Shown here piece after piece: positions 10,153 through 21,710 of a DNA stretch of 64,000 bases. The position numbers and the translations under genes were made by a program. How positions within the stretch are numbered: position 1 is the stretch's first letter; each line of letters starts with the position of its first letter. The notes under the pieces are model-generated. The model had not been told where the DNA came from and did not search any database. It was given only the letters and a program-made list of their open reading frames with translations. The stretch is from Clostridiales bacterium. GTDB taxonomy: Bacteria; Bacillota; Clostridia; Christensenellales; Pumilibacteraceae. The stretch covers positions 53,768 through 117,767 of the forward strand of contig JAFLVC010000007.1 in assembly GCA_022508505.1 (NCBI GenBank), given 5' to 3'.

Positions 10153-13100
10153 ATGACTGACAGAAAGATTACCAAGGTTAAGTTCGGCAATACGGAGCGC
10201 ATGTCGTTCGCTCAGATTCACGAAGTTATCGATATGCCGGACTTGGTCGAAGTGCAGAAAAAGTCTTACAACGACTTTATCGAAAACGGCATCAGAGAAG
10301 TACTGCGCGATTTTTCGCCGATAACCGATTACTCGGGCAAGGTTGAGCTGTTTTTCGAAGACTACTCGCTCGGCTACCGCGATAACAACAGCCAAAAGCG
10401 CAATTACAGCGAAAAGGAGTGCAAGGACCGCGACGCGACCTTTGCCGTTCCGCTGTACGTAAAAGTCAGGCTGAGAAACTGCGAGACCGACACGTCCGTC
10501 CGTTCCGAAGTGTACATGGGCGATCTTCCGCGTATGACGCCGACGGGCTCGTTTATCATAAACGGCGCGGAGCGCGTCGTAGTCAGTCAGCTCGTCCGTT
10601 CGCCCGGCGTTTATTTCGATTACAAAAAGGATTTCAAGACCGGTCAGGCGCATTACAGCGCGCAGAACATTCCTTCGCGCGGCGCGTGGCTTGAGTTCGA
10701 AGAGGATTCTTCGGGCGTTTTGTGGGTGCGTGTAGACCGTCAGAAAAAGGTACTCGCCACCGTTCTTTTGAGCTGTCTTTCCGCCGTCACCGAGGGCGGC
10801 TTCGGCACGGACGAAAAGATGCGCGAGATATTCCACAACGATCCGATGATCGACGTGACGTGCGCGCGGTACTCCGACAAGGAGGACAAGCACGGTATCG
10901 ACGAGGAGCGCGCTCTCTACGACCTTAACCACAAGCTGAGAAGCGGCGAGACTCCGACGATCGATTCCATCAAGACGTACATTTACGGCATGTTCTTCGA
11001 CAGGCACAAGTACGACCTGTCGCGCGTCGGTCGTTACAAGTACAACAAGAAGCTCGCGCTGCGCTACCGCGTGGACGGCTACCGCGTCGCAAAGGACGTC
11101 ATCGACGAGGACGGCGTCGTGTATGCGCGCGCGGAAAACAAAGAGACGCACACCTCGGCGGACATTCTCACCGAAGAACTCGCAATCAAAATTCAGAACG
11201 CGGGCATCAACGAGGTCGCGGTTCTCGACGAGGAAGGCAGGGAATTCAGCATAATCTCCAACAACCACGTCGACCTCGCGGGCTACATCGACGTCGATCC
11301 CAAGTCCATCGGAATCAACGAGATGGTTTACTATCCCGTGCTCAAAGAGCTCATGAATGAAGCCGGCGGCGACAGGGCGAAGCTTGCGGACCTTTGCGCA
11401 AACAACATCGACAACCTCATCGTCAAGCACATCGTCGTCGAGGACGTGATTGCGACGGTCAACTATATCATGGGCTTGCACCGCGGCTTCGGCAGCTGCG
11501 ACAATATCGACCACCTCGGCAACCGTCGCGTGCGCTCGGTGGGCGAGCTTTTGCAAAACCAATTCCGCATCGGCATGTCGCGCCTCGAGCGCGTCGTGCG
11601 CGAGCGCATGCAGATGCAGTCCGATTCAGACCTCACTCCGCAGACGCTCATCAACGTGCGGCCTGTGTCGAGCGCGATAAAAGAATTCTTCGGCTCGTCG
11701 CAGCTCTCGCAGTTCATGGACGAAACAAACCCGATAGCAGAGCTCACGCACAAGCGCAAGCTTTCCGCTCTCGGTCCCGGCGGTCTCAACCGCGAGCACG
11801 TTACATTCGAAGTTCGTGACGTTCACTACACGCACTACTCGCGCATGTGCCCGATCGAGACGCCCGAAGGTCAGAACATCGGTCTTATATCGTCGCTTAC
11901 GAGCTACGCGCGCATCAACGAGTACGGCTATATCGAAGCGCCGTATCGCCGCGTGGACAAGGCGACGCACACCGTCACCGACACCGTCGACTATCTGCCC
12001 GCCGACGAAGAGGACCGCTACATGATAGCTCAGGCGAGCGAGCCGCTCGACGAGAACAACCACTTCTTGAAGAGCCGCGTCATGATGCGTTACCGCGACC
12101 TCATCGGCGAGGTTTCGAGCGACCGTATAGACTACGTCGACGTTTCGCCGCGTCAGATGGTTTCGGTTGCGACGGCGCTCATTCCTTTCCTTGAAAACGA
12201 CGACTCGCACCGTGCGCTCATGGCATCCAACATGCAGCGTCAGGCAGTGCCCCTCCTCAAGACCGAAGCGCCTATCGTCGGCACCGGCGTCGAGCACAAG
12301 ATCGCTTACGACTCGGGCGTCATGGTGATTGCGCGCGAGTCGGGTACTGTCGATTACGTCGACGCAGAGCGCATAATCGTCAACGAGGACGGCGGCGACC
12401 GTCAGATGTACACGCTTAAAAAGTTCGTCGGCTCCAACCAGGGCACCTGCATCAATCAGCGTCCCATTGTCGCAAAAGGCGACCGCATATACAAAGGTCA
12501 GGTGCTTGCGGACGGTCACTCGACGTCTAACGCAGAGCTCGCGCTCGGCAAGAACATACTCGTAGGCTTCATGAGCTGGGAAGGCTACAACTACGAGGAC
12601 GCTATACTCATCAGCGAGAGAATAGCTAAAGACGACGTATTCACATCTATTCATATCAACAAGCACGAAACCGAAGCGCGCGACACCAAGCTCGGCGCCG
12701 AGGAAATCACGAGAGATATTCCGAACGTCAGCCCCGAGGCGCTCAAAAATCTCGACGAGGACGGCATCATCCGCGTCGGCGCAGAGGTCGATTCGGGCGA
12801 TATTCTCGTCGGCAAGGTTACGCCTAAGGGCGAGACCGACCTCACCCCCGAGGAGAGGTTGCTCCGCGCCATATTCGGCGACAAGGCGAGAGAGGTGCGC
12901 GACACCTCGCTCAAGGTCCCTCACGGCGAGGGCGGTATAGTCGTCGACGTCAAGGTGTTCACGAGAGCAAACCGTGACGAGATGAAGCCGGGCGTCAACA
13001 AGCTCGTTCGCGTCTACATCGCGCAAAAGCGCAAGATTTCGGTGGGCGACAAGATGGCGGGCCGCCACGGCAACAAGGGCGTCGTTTCCCGCGTTTTGCC

Positions 13101-14019
13101 CGAAGAGGATATGCCATTCATGGCTGACGGCACGCCGCTCCAAATCGTTTTGAACCCGCTCGGCGTTCCCAGCCGTATGAACATCGGTCAGGTGCTCGAG
13201 GTCCACTTGGGACTTGTCGCAAAAGCGCTCGGGTGGAAGGTAAGCACGCCGGTATTCGACGGCGCGATAGAGTCCGATATTCACAAAATGCTCGCCGAGA
13301 ACGGCTATGTTTCGCCCGACGGCGAGGTCGACGGCAAGATACAGATGTACGACGGCAGAACGGGCGAGCCGTTTGAAAACCGTGCGACCGTCGGCTATAT
13401 GTACATGCTCAAGCTCATCCACCTTGTCGACGACAAGATGCACGCGCGTTCCACCGGACCGTACTCGCTCGTCACACAGCAGCCGCTCGGCGGCAAGGCG
13501 CAGAACGGCGGTCAGCGTTTCGGTGAGATGGAGGTGTGGGCGCTGTACGCTTACGGCGCCGCCAACGTGCTCCAAGAGATTATGACGGTCAAGTCGGACG
13601 ACGTGACGGGAAGAAGCAAGACGTACGACAGTATCATTCGCGGGCTGGATATTTCCGAGCCGGGCGTTCCCGAATCGTTCAAGGTCCTCATCAAGGAGCT
13701 TCAAGCTCTCGCTCTCGACGTCAAAGTGCTCACCGAGGACAAGGAAGAGATCGGCATTAAAGAGCTGATGGACGACGAACCCGTCCTGTACGACACCGAG
13801 CCCACGCAAAAGCACTACGACGCGAGCGCCATGTTCGGTGTAGACGACCTCGAGGGCGATATCCTCGGCGGACTTGACGACGACGAAGTCGATCTCGATC
13901 TCGACGGAGATGACGATGATGACGGAGTAGGGCGCCTGTTCGAGGAGGAAGTCGACCTTTCGGGCGACGATCCGTTTGAAAACGCCGACTACGACGATGC
14001 GGACGGAAGCGACGACTAA
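10153..14019 (+). CDS. rpoB: RNA polymerase beta subunit
   Basis: 1288-residue catalytic subunit of RNA polymerase, of Bacillota size. The start is ATG 10153, with GAGGAG a few bases upstream. The fork/rifampicin region is clear ([30 protein letters not shown] around residues 513-542). The conserved [15 protein letters not shown] segment lies near residue 968. The protein ends in an Asp/Glu-rich tail of about 50 residues (from roughly 1235) beyond the conserved C-terminus, a lineage-specific feature. rpoC follows after 14 bases. The usual rplJ-rplL neighbours are absent upstream. Confidence 0.98.
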   Translation: MTDRKITKVKFGNTERMSFAQIHEVIDMPDLVEVQKKSYNDFIENGIREVLRDFSPITDYSGKVELFFEDYSLGYRDNNSQKRNYSEKECKDRDATFAVPLYVKVRLRNCETDTSVRSEVYMGDLPRMTPTGSFIINGAERVVVSQLVRSPGVYFDYKKDFKTGQAHYSAQNIPSRGAWLEFEEDSSGVLWVRVDRQKKVLATVLLSCLSAVTEGGFGTDEKMREIFHNDPMIDVTCARYSDKEDKHGIDEERALYDLNHKLRSGETPTIDSIKTYIYGMFFDRHKYDLSRVGRYKYNKKLALRYRVDGYRVAKDVIDEDGVVYARAENKETHTSADILTEELAIKIQNAGINEVAVLDEEGREFSIISNNHVDLAGYIDVDPKSIGINEMVYYPVLKELMNEAGGDRAKLADLCANNIDNLIVKHIVVEDVIATVNYIMGLHRGFGSCDNIDHLGNRRVRSVGELLQNQFRIGMSRLERVVRERMQMQSDSDLTPQTLINVRPVSSAIKEFFGSSQLSQFMDETNPIAELTHKRKLSALGPGGLNREHVTFEVRDVHYTHYSRMCPIETPEGQNIGLISSLTSYARINEYGYIEAPYRRVDKATHTVTDTVDYLPADEEDRYMIAQASEPLDENNHFLKSRVMMRYRDLIGEVSSDRIDYVDVSPRQMVSVATALIPFLENDDSHRALMASNMQRQAVPLLKTEAPIVGTGVEHKIAYDSGVMVIARESGTVDYVDAERIIVNEDGGDRQMYTLKKFVGSNQGTCINQRPIVAKGDRIYKGQVLADGHSTSNAELALGKNILVGFMSWEGYNYEDAILISERIAKDDVFTSIHINKHETEARDTKLGAEEITRDIPNVSPEALKNLDEDGIIRVGAEVDSGDILVGKVTPKGETDLTPEERLLRAIFGDKAREVRDTSLKVPHGEGGIVVDVKVFTRANRDEMKPGVNKLVRVYIAQKRKISVGDKMAGRHGNKGVVSRVLPEEDMPFMADGTPLQIVLNPLGVPSRMNIGQVLEVHLGLVAKALGWKVSTPVFDGAIESDIHKMLAENGYVSPDGEVDGKIQMYDGRTGEPFENRATVGYMYMLKLIHLVDDKMHARSTGPYSLVTQQPLGGKAQNGGQRFGEMEVWALYAYGAANVLQEIMTVKSDDVTGRSKTYDSIIRGLDISEPGVPESFKVLIKELQALALDVKVLTEDKEEIGIKELMDDEPVLYDTEPTQKHYDASAMFGVDDLEGDILGGLDDDEVDLDLDGDDDDDGVGRLFEEEVDLSGDDPFENADYDDADGSDD

Positions 14020-14033
14020 TAAGGAGATAAGCC

Positions 14034-17000
14034 ATGTTTGAACTTAACAATTTCGATTCGATGCAGATAAGCCTTGCCAGCCCCGATAAAATTCGCGAGT
14101 GGTCGTACGGCGAGGTTACAAAACCCGAAACAATCAATTACCGCACGCAAAAACCCGAAAAGGACGGCTTATTCTCCGAGCGCATTTTCGGACCGACCAA
14201 GGATTGGGAATGCTACTGCGGCAAGTACAAGCGCATACGCTATAAAGGAGTCATTTGCGACAAGTGCGGAGTCGAGGTTACGACCTCAAAGGTCCGCCGC
14301 GAGCGCATGGGGCATATCGAGCTCGCCGCGCCCGTCACGCATATATGGTATTTCCGCGGCGTGCCGAGCAGAATCGGTCTCATTCTCGACCTTCAATTGA
14401 AACAGCTCGAGCAGGTGGTTTATTTCGTAAACTACATCGTTCTCGATCCCGGGCTTACCCCCATTCCGTATAAGGAAATCATAACGGACGAGAAGCTCCG
14501 CGTGTACCGTGAGCAGTACGGCAATGCGTTCAAGGTAGGAATGGGCGCAGAGGCGATACGCCAGCTTCTTAAAGACATCAACGTCAAGGAAGAGTACGAA
14601 AAGATGCGCGAAATCGTCGAGAACTCGACGGGACAAAAGAAGGTTCGCGCAATAAAGAGGCTCGACATTCTCGACGCATTCCTTAAGTCGGGCGCGGAGC
14701 CCAGCTGGATGGTAATGGACGTTCTGCCCGTATTGCCGCCCGAGCTTCGCCCGATGGTACCGCTGGACGGCGGCAGGTTTGCCACGAGCGACCTCAACGA
14801 TCTTTACCGCCGTGTAATCAACAGAAATAACCGCTTGAGAAGGTTGATGGAGCTCGGCGCTCCCGACATCATCATACGCAACGAAAAGCGTATGCTCCAA
14901 GAAGCGGTAGACTCCCTTATCGACAACGGCAGGCGCGGCAAGCCCATTTCGGGCGCGTCCAACCGCGAGCTCAAAAGCCTTTCGGGCTTGCTACGCGGCA
15001 AGCAGGGCCGTTTCCGTCAAAACCTCCTCGGCAAGCGCGTCGACTACTCCGGCCGTTCGGTTATAGTCGTAGGTCCCGAGCTGAAGTTCTATCAGTGCGG
15101 CGTGCCTAAGGAAATGGCGCTCGAGCTGTTCAAGCCGTTCGTCATCAAAGAGCTCGTAGCTCAGGGCAAGACGCACAACGCAAAGACCGCAAAGCGCATT
15201 GCGGAGCGCGCGGACGACGACGTTTGGAACGTCCTCGAAAAGGTCATAAAGGACCACCCCGTGCTCTTGAACCGCGCACCTACGCTTCACCGTCTCGGTA
15301 TTCAGGCGTTCGAGCCGGTGCTCGTCGACGGCAGGGCAATCAAGCTTCATCCGCTCGCGTGCGGCGCATTCAACGCCGACTTCGACGGAGACCAGATGGC
15401 AATACACGTACCGCTGTCCGTAGAGGCGCAGGTTGAAGCGCGCGTTCTCATGCTCGCGTCCAACAACATCTTGAAGCTGTCCGACGGCGCGCCTGTGTGC
15501 TCGCCGACGCAGGACATGGTTATGGGTAGCTACTACCTGACCATGGATAAGCCGGGAAGTAAGGGCGAGGGCATGACCTTCTGCGATCCCGACGAAGCAA
15601 AGATGGCGTACTTCAACAAGCTCATCGAACTTCAATCGAGAATAAACGTTCGTATCGAGCGCACCGTCGAGGACATCAAAAACAGCGGCGTAACAATCCC
15701 CGCAAACGCGGTTTCGCCGGACGGCAAGCACTATCGCCACACGGTGTCGACCACCGTCGGCAGACTGCTCTTCAACGAACCCATTCCGCAGGACCTCGGC
15801 TACGTCGTGCGCGACACGTACGAAAAGATGTTCGAGCCCGAAATCAACTTCTGCGTCGATAAGAATGTAATTAAGAGCATTGTCAACACGACGTTCAAAT
15901 CGAAGGGCGCGTCGGTCACCGTCGTAGTCCTCGACGCGATTAAGGACCTCGGCTACCGCTACGCCACAATCGGATCGATAACGACTTCGGTTTTCGATAT
16001 GCACATTCCCGAGGACAAGTACAACATTCTCGACGACGCCGAAAAAGAGGTCGTCAAGATCGAGAAGCTGTACGAGCGCGGCTTCGTCACCGAGGACGAG
16101 CGCTACAACGCGGTCGTCAACATTTGGAACAAGGCGAACGACAAGGTCACTAACAGCCTTATCAATACGCTCGACTCCTTCAACCCCATCAACATGATGG
16201 CAACGTCGGGCGCGCGCGGTAACATGAAGCAGATAAGCCAGCTTTCGGGCATGCGCGGACTCATGCGTAACCCGCAGGGCAAGACGCTCGACGTGCCTAT
16301 TCGCTCCTCCTTCCGTGAGGGCATGACCGTTCTCGAGTACTTCATTTCAACGCACGGCGGCCGTAAAGGTCTTGCAGACACCGCTCTCAAAACGGCGGAC
16401 TCCGGTTACCTCACGCGCCGTCTCGTCGACGTCGCGCAGGACGTCATCGTCCGCGAGGAGGACTGCTGCGAGGGTCAAGCGCCCAAGGGCATGGACACCT
16501 ACGCTATTATGGACGGCAATCAGGTCATCGAAAAGCTCGAGGACAGACTTGTCGGGCGTTACAGCGCGGAGCGCGTCGTCAATCCCAAGAACGCAAAAGA
16601 GGTAATCGTCGACGTAAACGAGATGATAACCGAAGCTATGGCAAAGCGCATCGTCGAGTGCGGCATCACGCACGTAAGGATCAGAACGGTTCTCACCTGC
16701 AAGTGCAAGCACGGCGTTTGCGCCAAGTGCTACGGCAGAGACATGGCGGCGGCGACGCCCGTCAGAATAGGCGAAGCGGTCGGCATTATCGCCGCGCAGA
16801 GTATAGGCGAGCCTGGTACGCAGCTCACGCTCCGTACATTCCACATGGGCGGCGTTGCGGCTGCGGACGACATTACGAGCGGTCTGCCGCGCGTAGAAGA
16901 GCTTTTCGAGGCGCGCAAGCCTAAGGGCGTGGCGCTCATCGCCGAGCATGCCGGCAAGGTCAAGATTGTCGAAAAGGACAACAAGCGCGACGTTATAGTC

Positions 17001-17663
17001 AAGCGCGACGACGGCACGGAGGACACCTATTCCATTCCGCACGGCGCGCGCTTCAAGCAGTATGTTCAGAACGGCGCCATGATAAAGACGGGCGACGCGA
17101 TCACCGAAGGTCCGCTCAACCCCGGCGACATTCTTAGGACGAAGGGCAGGAACGACGTTCAGGCGTATATCGTCAAGGAAGTTCAGTCGGTCTACCGCTC
17201 GCAGGGCGTCGACATCAACGATAAGCACATCGAGGTTATCGTCAGGCAGATGCTCAAAAAGGTCCGCGTCGTGTACAGCGGCGACACCGATTTGCTCCCC
17301 GGCGACCTTGTCGACCTCGCCACGTACGACGAGGCTAATACCAAGGCGATTGCAAATTACGGCAGACCGTCGCTTGCCGACCACACGTTGCTCGGCATAA
17401 CCAAGGCGGCGCTCGCAACCGACAGCTTCCTGTCGGCGGCGTCCTTCCAGGAAACGGCGAGGGTGCTCACCGAAGCGGCGATAAAGAGCAAGATCGACCC
17501 GCTCATCGGCCTTAAGGAGAACGTAATCATAGGCAAGCTCATTCCCGCCGGCACGGGCGTAAAGATGTACAGGAACATCTATCCGGTCGAGCGCATGACC
17601 GCCAAAACCGATGACGAGTACACCGCAACCCCCGACGACGATGACGAATTGGTCGCTCTGTAA
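14034..17663 (+). CDS. rpoC: RNA polymerase beta' subunit
   Basis: 1209-residue beta' subunit. The N-terminal zinc ribbon cysteines start near residue 61 (CYCG...CDKC). The catalytic Mg-binding motif [12 protein letters not shown] is near 447-458. The second zinc site ([11 protein letters not shown]) is near 889. The start is ATG 14034 after AAGGAGAT. It is co-transcribed with rpoB, and a terminator follows. The C-terminus is short and acidic (DDDDELVAL). rpsL/rpsG, common downstream partners, are not present here. Confidence 0.98.
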   Translation: MFELNNFDSMQISLASPDKIREWSYGEVTKPETINYRTQKPEKDGLFSERIFGPTKDWECYCGKYKRIRYKGVICDKCGVEVTTSKVRRERMGHIELAAPVTHIWYFRGVPSRIGLILDLQLKQLEQVVYFVNYIVLDPGLTPIPYKEIITDEKLRVYREQYGNAFKVGMGAEAIRQLLKDINVKEEYEKMREIVENSTGQKKVRAIKRLDILDAFLKSGAEPSWMVMDVLPVLPPELRPMVPLDGGRFATSDLNDLYRRVINRNNRLRRLMELGAPDIIIRNEKRMLQEAVDSLIDNGRRGKPISGASNRELKSLSGLLRGKQGRFRQNLLGKRVDYSGRSVIVVGPELKFYQCGVPKEMALELFKPFVIKELVAQGKTHNAKTAKRIAERADDDVWNVLEKVIKDHPVLLNRAPTLHRLGIQAFEPVLVDGRAIKLHPLACGAFNADFDGDQMAIHVPLSVEAQVEARVLMLASNNILKLSDGAPVCSPTQDMVMGSYYLTMDKPGSKGEGMTFCDPDEAKMAYFNKLIELQSRINVRIERTVEDIKNSGVTIPANAVSPDGKHYRHTVSTTVGRLLFNEPIPQDLGYVVRDTYEKMFEPEINFCVDKNVIKSIVNTTFKSKGASVTVVVLDAIKDLGYRYATIGSITTSVFDMHIPEDKYNILDDAEKEVVKIEKLYERGFVTEDERYNAVVNIWNKANDKVTNSLINTLDSFNPINMMATSGARGNMKQISQLSGMRGLMRNPQGKTLDVPIRSSFREGMTVLEYFISTHGGRKGLADTALKTADSGYLTRRLVDVAQDVIVREEDCCEGQAPKGMDTYAIMDGNQVIEKLEDRLVGRYSAERVVNPKNAKEVIVDVNEMITEAMAKRIVECGITHVRIRTVLTCKCKHGVCAKCYGRDMAAATPVRIGEAVGIIAAQSIGEPGTQLTLRTFHMGGVAAADDITSGLPRVEELFEARKPKGVALIAEHAGKVKIVEKDNKRDVIVKRDDGTEDTYSIPHGARFKQYVQNGAMIKTGDAITEGPLNPGDILRTKGRNDVQAYIVKEVQSVYRSQGVDINDKHIEVIVRQMLKKVRVVYSGDTDLLPGDLVDLATYDEANTKAIANYGRPSLADHTLLGITKAALATDSFLSAASFQETARVLTEAAIKSKIDPLIGLKENVIIGKLIPAGTGVKMYRNIYPVERMTAKTDDEYTATPDDDDELVAL

Positions 17664-17726
17664 TCAAAAGACACAAAACGGCGACGCGTAAGCACACTTT
17701 CCGTAGGAAATATATAAACCAAAATC

Positions 17727-17752
17727 AGGCGTGGCAAAAGCCGCGCCTTTTC
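17727..17752 (+). terminator. Terminator after rpoC
   Basis: AGGCGTGGC (17727-17735), AAAA loop, GCCGCGCCT (17740-17748) with one G-T pair, then TTTT. Confidence 0.8.
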
Positions 17753-17795
17753 CGTGCTATCTTGTGTAGATAAACTTGAGTATTTATAGCTTAGG

Positions 17796-17824
17796 TTGCA
17801 TTTTCTCTTTTGATATGCTATAAT
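17796..17824 (+). promoter_or_regulatory. Promoter of the AT-rich membrane protein gene
   Basis: TTGCAT 17796-17801, 17-base spacer, TATAAT 17819-17824. Transcription should start near 17831 and leave a leader of about 125 AT-rich bases in which no clear structure is seen. Confidence 0.6.
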
Positions 17825-17955
17825 GAATGTACGATAAACAGTAATTTAGGTGTATACTATGGAATTTTATAGTTTTATCATATATGCGGTTATTGCACCT
17901 ATTTTATGAAGACCACTTGAATATTGTTAAAACAATATAGCGCGTTGAGGCTGTA

Positions 17956-18474
17956 ATGAGTAAGGTTAAATTTATTTTATTAAATATTTTTATATATGTC
18001 TTTTGCGCTTTCTTATGTGTTTTAGGTGTAGTGCATTATTTCGACGATTATGGAAAAGCAGATGCTATTCGCAGTGGAGTTATAGTGCAAGCGGAATGGA
18101 TTGGAATTCTTCCAAACATGCACAAAGGGGGGACACCCACAACATATGATTTAGGCTATGAATATGTCGATGAGAACGGCGTTATATATAGGGGAGAGTG
18201 TAGTCTTCGTTTAAGAAGTTATGAAGAAGCAAAATCTTATATAGGTAAGAAAGTTGATATTTATATCGATGGAAAAGGTCATAGTATATTGGTATCTGAA
18301 GCTGAAGATTTTAATCAAAATACGGCATGGATACTGATGGGGCTTGCAATAGGTATATTTGTATGTTACACGGTCGCTCTTACAATTTGGGGAATTTTGC
18401 AAAGGCGAAAAAAACGAAGTTTGGATGAAGATATGTCAACGCAACTTTCAACTGAGCAGTCAGATATAAAGTAA
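17956..18474 (+). CDS. DUF3592-like membrane protein, AT-rich
   Basis: 172-residue protein with an N-terminal membrane helix (about residues 5-27), an extracytoplasmic beta-rich segment with YEYVDENGVIYRGECS, a second helix (about 122-146) and a basic then acidic cytosolic tail. This layout fits the DUF3592 family, whose function is unknown. Codons and flanks are much richer in A/T than all neighbours, which suggests horizontal acquisition. It is a stand-alone unit with its own promoter and a strong terminator downstream. The ribosome-binding site (TTGAGG) is weak. Confidence 0.6.
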   Translation: MSKVKFILLNIFIYVFCAFLCVLGVVHYFDDYGKADAIRSGVIVQAEWIGILPNMHKGGTPTTYDLGYEYVDENGVIYRGECSLRLRSYEEAKSYIGKKVDIYIDGKGHSILVSEAEDFNQNTAWILMGLAIGIFVCYTVALTIWGILQRRKKRSLDEDMSTQLSTEQSDIK

Positions 18475-18576
18475 ATTGAATATGATAGGGTGATGTAATT
18501 CACATAGCTTGTAGCTGTGCGAGTGCGATTATTTATTCGGTTTTTACAATATCTGTTATGTTTTCTTTTATGCGCA

Positions 18577-18612
18577 ACAAAGACTCTCGAACAATCGAGA
18601 GTCTTTGTTTTT
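18577..18612 (+). terminator. Strong terminator before tilS
   Basis: Perfect 14-bp arms (18577-18590 and 18595-18608) with ACAA loop, followed by TTTT. The stem contains GACTCTCGA. Confidence 0.9.
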
Positions 18613-18632
18613 CGTGCCGCGACGGCGGCGGC

Positions 18633-18661
18633 TTGACAACGGCGGGCAAATGATATATAAT
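18633..18661 (+). promoter_or_regulatory. Consensus promoter of tilS, abutting the start codon
   Basis: TTGACA 18633-18638, 17-base spacer, TATAAT 18656-18661. Predicted transcription start is about 18668, one base before the ATG at 18669. Confidence 0.85.
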
Positions 18662-18668
18662 CTTTTCC

Positions 18669-19976
18669 ATGCACAGCGTGCTCGAAAAAACGTCAAAAGC
18701 GTTATGCGGTTATGAGGGCAAGCGTCTCGCGGTCGGGCTTTCCGGCGGGCGCGATTCGGTGTGTCTATTGCATGCCGCAATAAGCTGCGGCGTAGTCGAC
18801 AAGGCGAATATCACGGCAATCCACGTCCACCACGGCTTGCGCGAAACGGCGGACCGCGACATGGAGTTTTGTAAAACACTGTGCGACCGTTTGGGTGTGA
18901 AGATAGTGTGCGTTGCCGCCGACGTCAAAAAAATCGCGCGCGACAACGGGCTTGGAATAGAGCAGGCGGCGCGAAACGTGCGCTACGGCATATTTTACGA
19001 CATGATAAAATCGGGCGAGGTCGACTGCATTCTTACCGCGCACCACGCGCTCGACAACGCGGAAAGCGTGCTTATGCACTTATTCAGGGGCGCGGGATTG
19101 GACGGACTGCGCGGCATGGATTCGAATGCAATCGTGCGGCCGTTTCTCGACGTATACCCCGACGAGCTCGACGATTACGTAAAGGAAAACGGGCTCGATT
19201 ACGTCGTCGACGAGACTAACCTTGACGACGATGCCGACAGAAATTTTATACGACTGAACGTTCTGCCGCTGATTGAAAAGCGGTACGCGGGCGCGGTGCG
19301 CGCTATCAACGGGTTTTCAAAAGAGTGCGGCGCCGCCGTCGACGTGTTGGACAACCTTCTCGACGAAGCGCATATAACGCGGCAGGGTGGGGCGACGATA
19401 ATACCGGACGCCGCGCTAAGTTCGCCGCTCGCCGCGCGGTACGTGAGATATGCGCTTGTCGACTTTACGCTGACCGACGTCACGCGCGCGCAAATAGAAA
19501 GCGTCGTCGCACTGAAGGACGGGCGCACGGGAGCTGTCGCCGAGCTCGCGCACGGCGTTAAAGCGGCGCGAGAGGATAACAGCGTAGCAATATACATTCC
19601 GCGAGACAAGTATGACGGCGAGGTTGAGCTCGTTATCGGTACAAATTATATAGACGGGCTTTCGGTGGACGTCAAGCGCACAAAGAAAAGCCCAAAAAGC
19701 ATAAAGGGCGGCGTCGTCGACGGCGATAAGCTTTGCGGCGCGACGCTGAGGTTTCGGCGGGACGGCGACCTGTTCAAGCCGTTCGGCGGCGGCACCAAAA
19801 AGCTCAAGCAGTACCTCATAGACAAAAAGATTCCGTCGCGGCTGAGGGACAGGCTTCCGCTCGTCTGCCGCGGCAACGAGGTTTTGCTAATTGTCGGGGT
19901 GGAAATTTCGGACGGCGTGCGGGTTGACGAAAACACCGTAAACACTCTCGCCGTATCGTTGAGGGCAAGGCCGTGA
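18669..19976 (+). CDS. tilS: tRNA(Ile)-lysidine synthase
   Basis: 435-residue N-type ATP pyrophosphatase that converts C34 of tRNA-Ile(CAU) to lysidine so that the anticodon reads AUA. The PP-loop SGGRDS is at residues 25-30, and the family motif around GIEQAARNVRYGIF lies near residues 95-108. The C-terminal tRNA-binding region ends in SRLRDRLPLVCRG. No ribosome-binding site precedes ATG 18669, and the promoter implies a leaderless mRNA. The next gene overlaps its stop codon. In many Bacillota tilS neighbours hpt and ftsH; here it heads a tRNA/rRNA modification operon. Confidence 0.92.
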   Translation: MHSVLEKTSKALCGYEGKRLAVGLSGGRDSVCLLHAAISCGVVDKANITAIHVHHGLRETADRDMEFCKTLCDRLGVKIVCVAADVKKIARDNGLGIEQAARNVRYGIFYDMIKSGEVDCILTAHHALDNAESVLMHLFRGAGLDGLRGMDSNAIVRPFLDVYPDELDDYVKENGLDYVVDETNLDDDADRNFIRLNVLPLIEKRYAGAVRAINGFSKECGAAVDVLDNLLDEAHITRQGGATIIPDAALSSPLAARYVRYALVDFTLTDVTRAQIESVVALKDGRTGAVAELAHGVKAAREDNSVAIYIPRDKYDGEVELVIGTNYIDGLSVDVKRTKKSPKSIKGGVVDGDKLCGATLRFRRDGDLFKPFGGGTKKLKQYLIDKKIPSRLRDRLPLVCRGNEVLLIVGVEISDGVRVDENTVNTLAVSLRARP

Positions 19977-20638
19977 CCGAAGTAAACGAAAACGAAGTCG
20001 TCGAGCCTCTCGACGAAAAAAATATCATAATTCAGCCGAAGTCCGGCTATCGGTTCGGCGGCGACGCTGTGGCGCTTTCCAAGTTTTCCGCAAAATATAT
20101 CAAGGGTGGAATGAAGGTTTTCGACCTCTGCTCGGGCTGCGGCGTGGTCGGCATTCTCGTAGAGCTTGCGACGGGCGCGGAGGTAATCGGCGCAGAGCTC
20201 GACGGCGAGCTTTGCGGCATGAGCGCGCGCTCCGCCGCGGCAAACGGGCTGAAGGCGAGGTTTTTCAACGCCGATATACGCGATTTTTCGAAGGATGAAC
20301 ACGTGCACATATTTACACGCGGCGCATTCGACGCGGTTGTGTGCAATCCGCCATTCTTTAAAGCGGATTCCCGAGCGAGAAAAATTGCGCCGACGGCAAA
20401 CAGCGAGCTGACGGCGAAGTTTTCCGACGTGGCGCGCGCTTCGGCATGGCTGCTCAAAAGCGGCGGTGCGCTGTATGTCGTTCACACTTCGTCGCGGCTT
20501 GACGAGGTTATGCGCACGCTGGGCGACAACGGTCTGACGCCCAAAGCGCTGACAGTCAACCGCAACGGCAAGACGTTTTTACTGCGCGCCGTCAAGGGCG
20601 GCAAGCCGGGGCTCACAGTAGATACGGAGGTGTTTTGA
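19973..20638 (+). CDS. tRNA1(Val) adenine-37 N6-methyltransferase-like protein (TrmN6/YabB family)
   Basis: 221-residue SAM-dependent methyltransferase. The SAM-binding glycine-rich segment is FDLCSGCGVVGIL (around residue 44), and the N6-adenine catalytic motif NPPFF is near residue 125. The family methylates A37 of tRNA-Val or similar tRNAs, and in Bacillus yabB sits next to yabC/rsmI, as here. It starts with GTG 19973 overlapping the tilS stop, and its own TGA overlaps the ATG of rsmI. Substrate is inferred from the family and from this conserved pairing. Confidence 0.8.
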   Translation: MTEVNENEVVEPLDEKNIIIQPKSGYRFGGDAVALSKFSAKYIKGGMKVFDLCSGCGVVGILVELATGAEVIGAELDGELCGMSARSAAANGLKARFFNADIRDFSKDEHVHIFTRGAFDAVVCNPPFFKADSRARKIAPTANSELTAKFSDVARASAWLLKSGGALYVVHTSSRLDEVMRTLGDNGLTPKALTVNRNGKTFLLRAVKGGKPGLTVDTEVF

Positions 20639-21456
20639 TGCTGTATATAGTCGCTACGCCGATAGGCAATCTCGACGAGATTACGCTTCGCGCTTTGGAC
20701 GTGCTCAAAAGCGTCGATTTAATAGCCGCGGAGGATACGCGCCACACCGCAGTACTACTCAATAAGTACGGCATTCCGACCAAGACGGTCGCGTATCACA
20801 AGTTCAACGAACGCGCCGCGCTCGGCGGGCTTATCGAAAGGCTGAAAGCGGGCGAGAACATCGCGCTCGTGTCGGACGCCGGCATGCCCACCATCTCAGA
20901 CCCCGGGCACATCATCATCGACGCGGCGATAGAAAACGGCATTGAGTTCACCGTCATAAGCGGCGCGTGCGCGGCAATCGACGCGCTCGTGCTTTCGGGT
21001 CTCGACACGCGCGCCTTTACCGTGCTCGGGTTTCTGCCCGAAAAGAACATCGACAGGGAACGATTTGTCGAGCCGTATAAAAAACTGCCGTCTACGCTCG
21101 TCTTTTACAGCGCAGTGCACGACATAAAAAAGGATTTGGAGTTTTTGCACAAGGCGTTCGGCGCAAGAAGGGTTGCCGTTTGCAGGGAAATGACCAAGAT
21201 GTACGAAACGGTCGTGCGCGGAAGGTTGGGTGATGAGCTCGACATAACCGAAAAGGGTGAGTTCGCCGTCGTCGTCGAAGGGGCGCCCATCGAGAGCGAG
21301 TTCAACGCGCTGTCCGTCGAGGAGCATTTGAAAAAGTATTTGGACGAGGGCATGCCGCAGAAAGACGCGATAAAAAAGGTTGCCGCCGACAGGCACGTCG
21401 CAAAGAGCGAGATTTACGCAGTGTCAATCGCCATGAAAGCGACCGACGGCGAGTGA
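20638..21456 (+). CDS. rsmI: 16S rRNA (cytidine-1402-2'-O)-methyltransferase
   Basis: 272-residue SAM methyltransferase that modifies C1402 in the 16S rRNA decoding centre. The N-terminus LYIVATPIGNLDEITLRA and AEDTRHT are family hallmarks, and SDAGMPTISDPG follows near residue 80. The start is ATG 20638, whose A is the last base of the preceding TGA; GGAGG lies at 20626-20630. It is the last gene of tilS-trmN6-rsmI. Confidence 0.95.
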   Translation: MLYIVATPIGNLDEITLRALDVLKSVDLIAAEDTRHTAVLLNKYGIPTKTVAYHKFNERAALGGLIERLKAGENIALVSDAGMPTISDPGHIIIDAAIENGIEFTVISGACAAIDALVLSGLDTRAFTVLGFLPEKNIDRERFVEPYKKLPSTLVFYSAVHDIKKDLEFLHKAFGARRVAVCREMTKMYETVVRGRLGDELDITEKGEFAVVVEGAPIESEFNALSVEEHLKKYLDEGMPQKDAIKKVAADRHVAKSEIYAVSIAMKATDGE

Positions 21457-21546
21457 GATTGCGCTTCGCGGAGTGAGAGTAACAAAAGACTTCTTATTAT
21501 CGTCATATCAAAAGAGCGGCGTCGTGCTGTTTTAACGATATAAAAC

Positions 21547-21657
21547 TCGTTGGGTGTAACATCCAATACTTGCGGAAGTCCATACACGACAAAAATCCAA
21601 CCTGCGGTTGGTCGGGTGTGATATAAAATGAATAACGGCAGTAAATACACGACGATA
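21547..21657. repeat. Dispersed repeat family C, copy 1
   Basis: Intergenic segment with two imperfect palindromic units. It contains GGGTGTAAC, ACACGACAAAAATCCAA, GGTCGGGTGTGAT, ACGGCAGTAAA and ACACGACGA. Related blocks recur at 24208, 31598, 34106 and 36781. It lies between rsmI and the dnaA promoter, and nothing coding is seen from 21457 to 21710. Confidence 0.6.
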
Positions 21658-21663
21658 AAAAAC

Positions 21664-21692
21664 TTGATTTTTAATCGCAAGCGGTGTATAAT
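21664..21692 (+). promoter_or_regulatory. dnaA promoter
   Basis: TTGATT 21664-21669, 17-base spacer, TATAAT 21687-21692. Predicted start near 21699, giving a 12-base leader that contains AGGTG. Confidence 0.75.
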
Positions 21693-21710
21693 TATACAAT
21701 AGGTGTTCAG

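Noticed and set aside
11626..13815. Antisense frame of 729 codons opposite rpoB
   Set aside because: Shadow of a GC-biased coding frame; rpoB on the other strand is certain.
21684..21710. Earlier GTG start for dnaA
   Set aside because: It overlaps the TATAAT element, so it would lie upstream of the transcription start.
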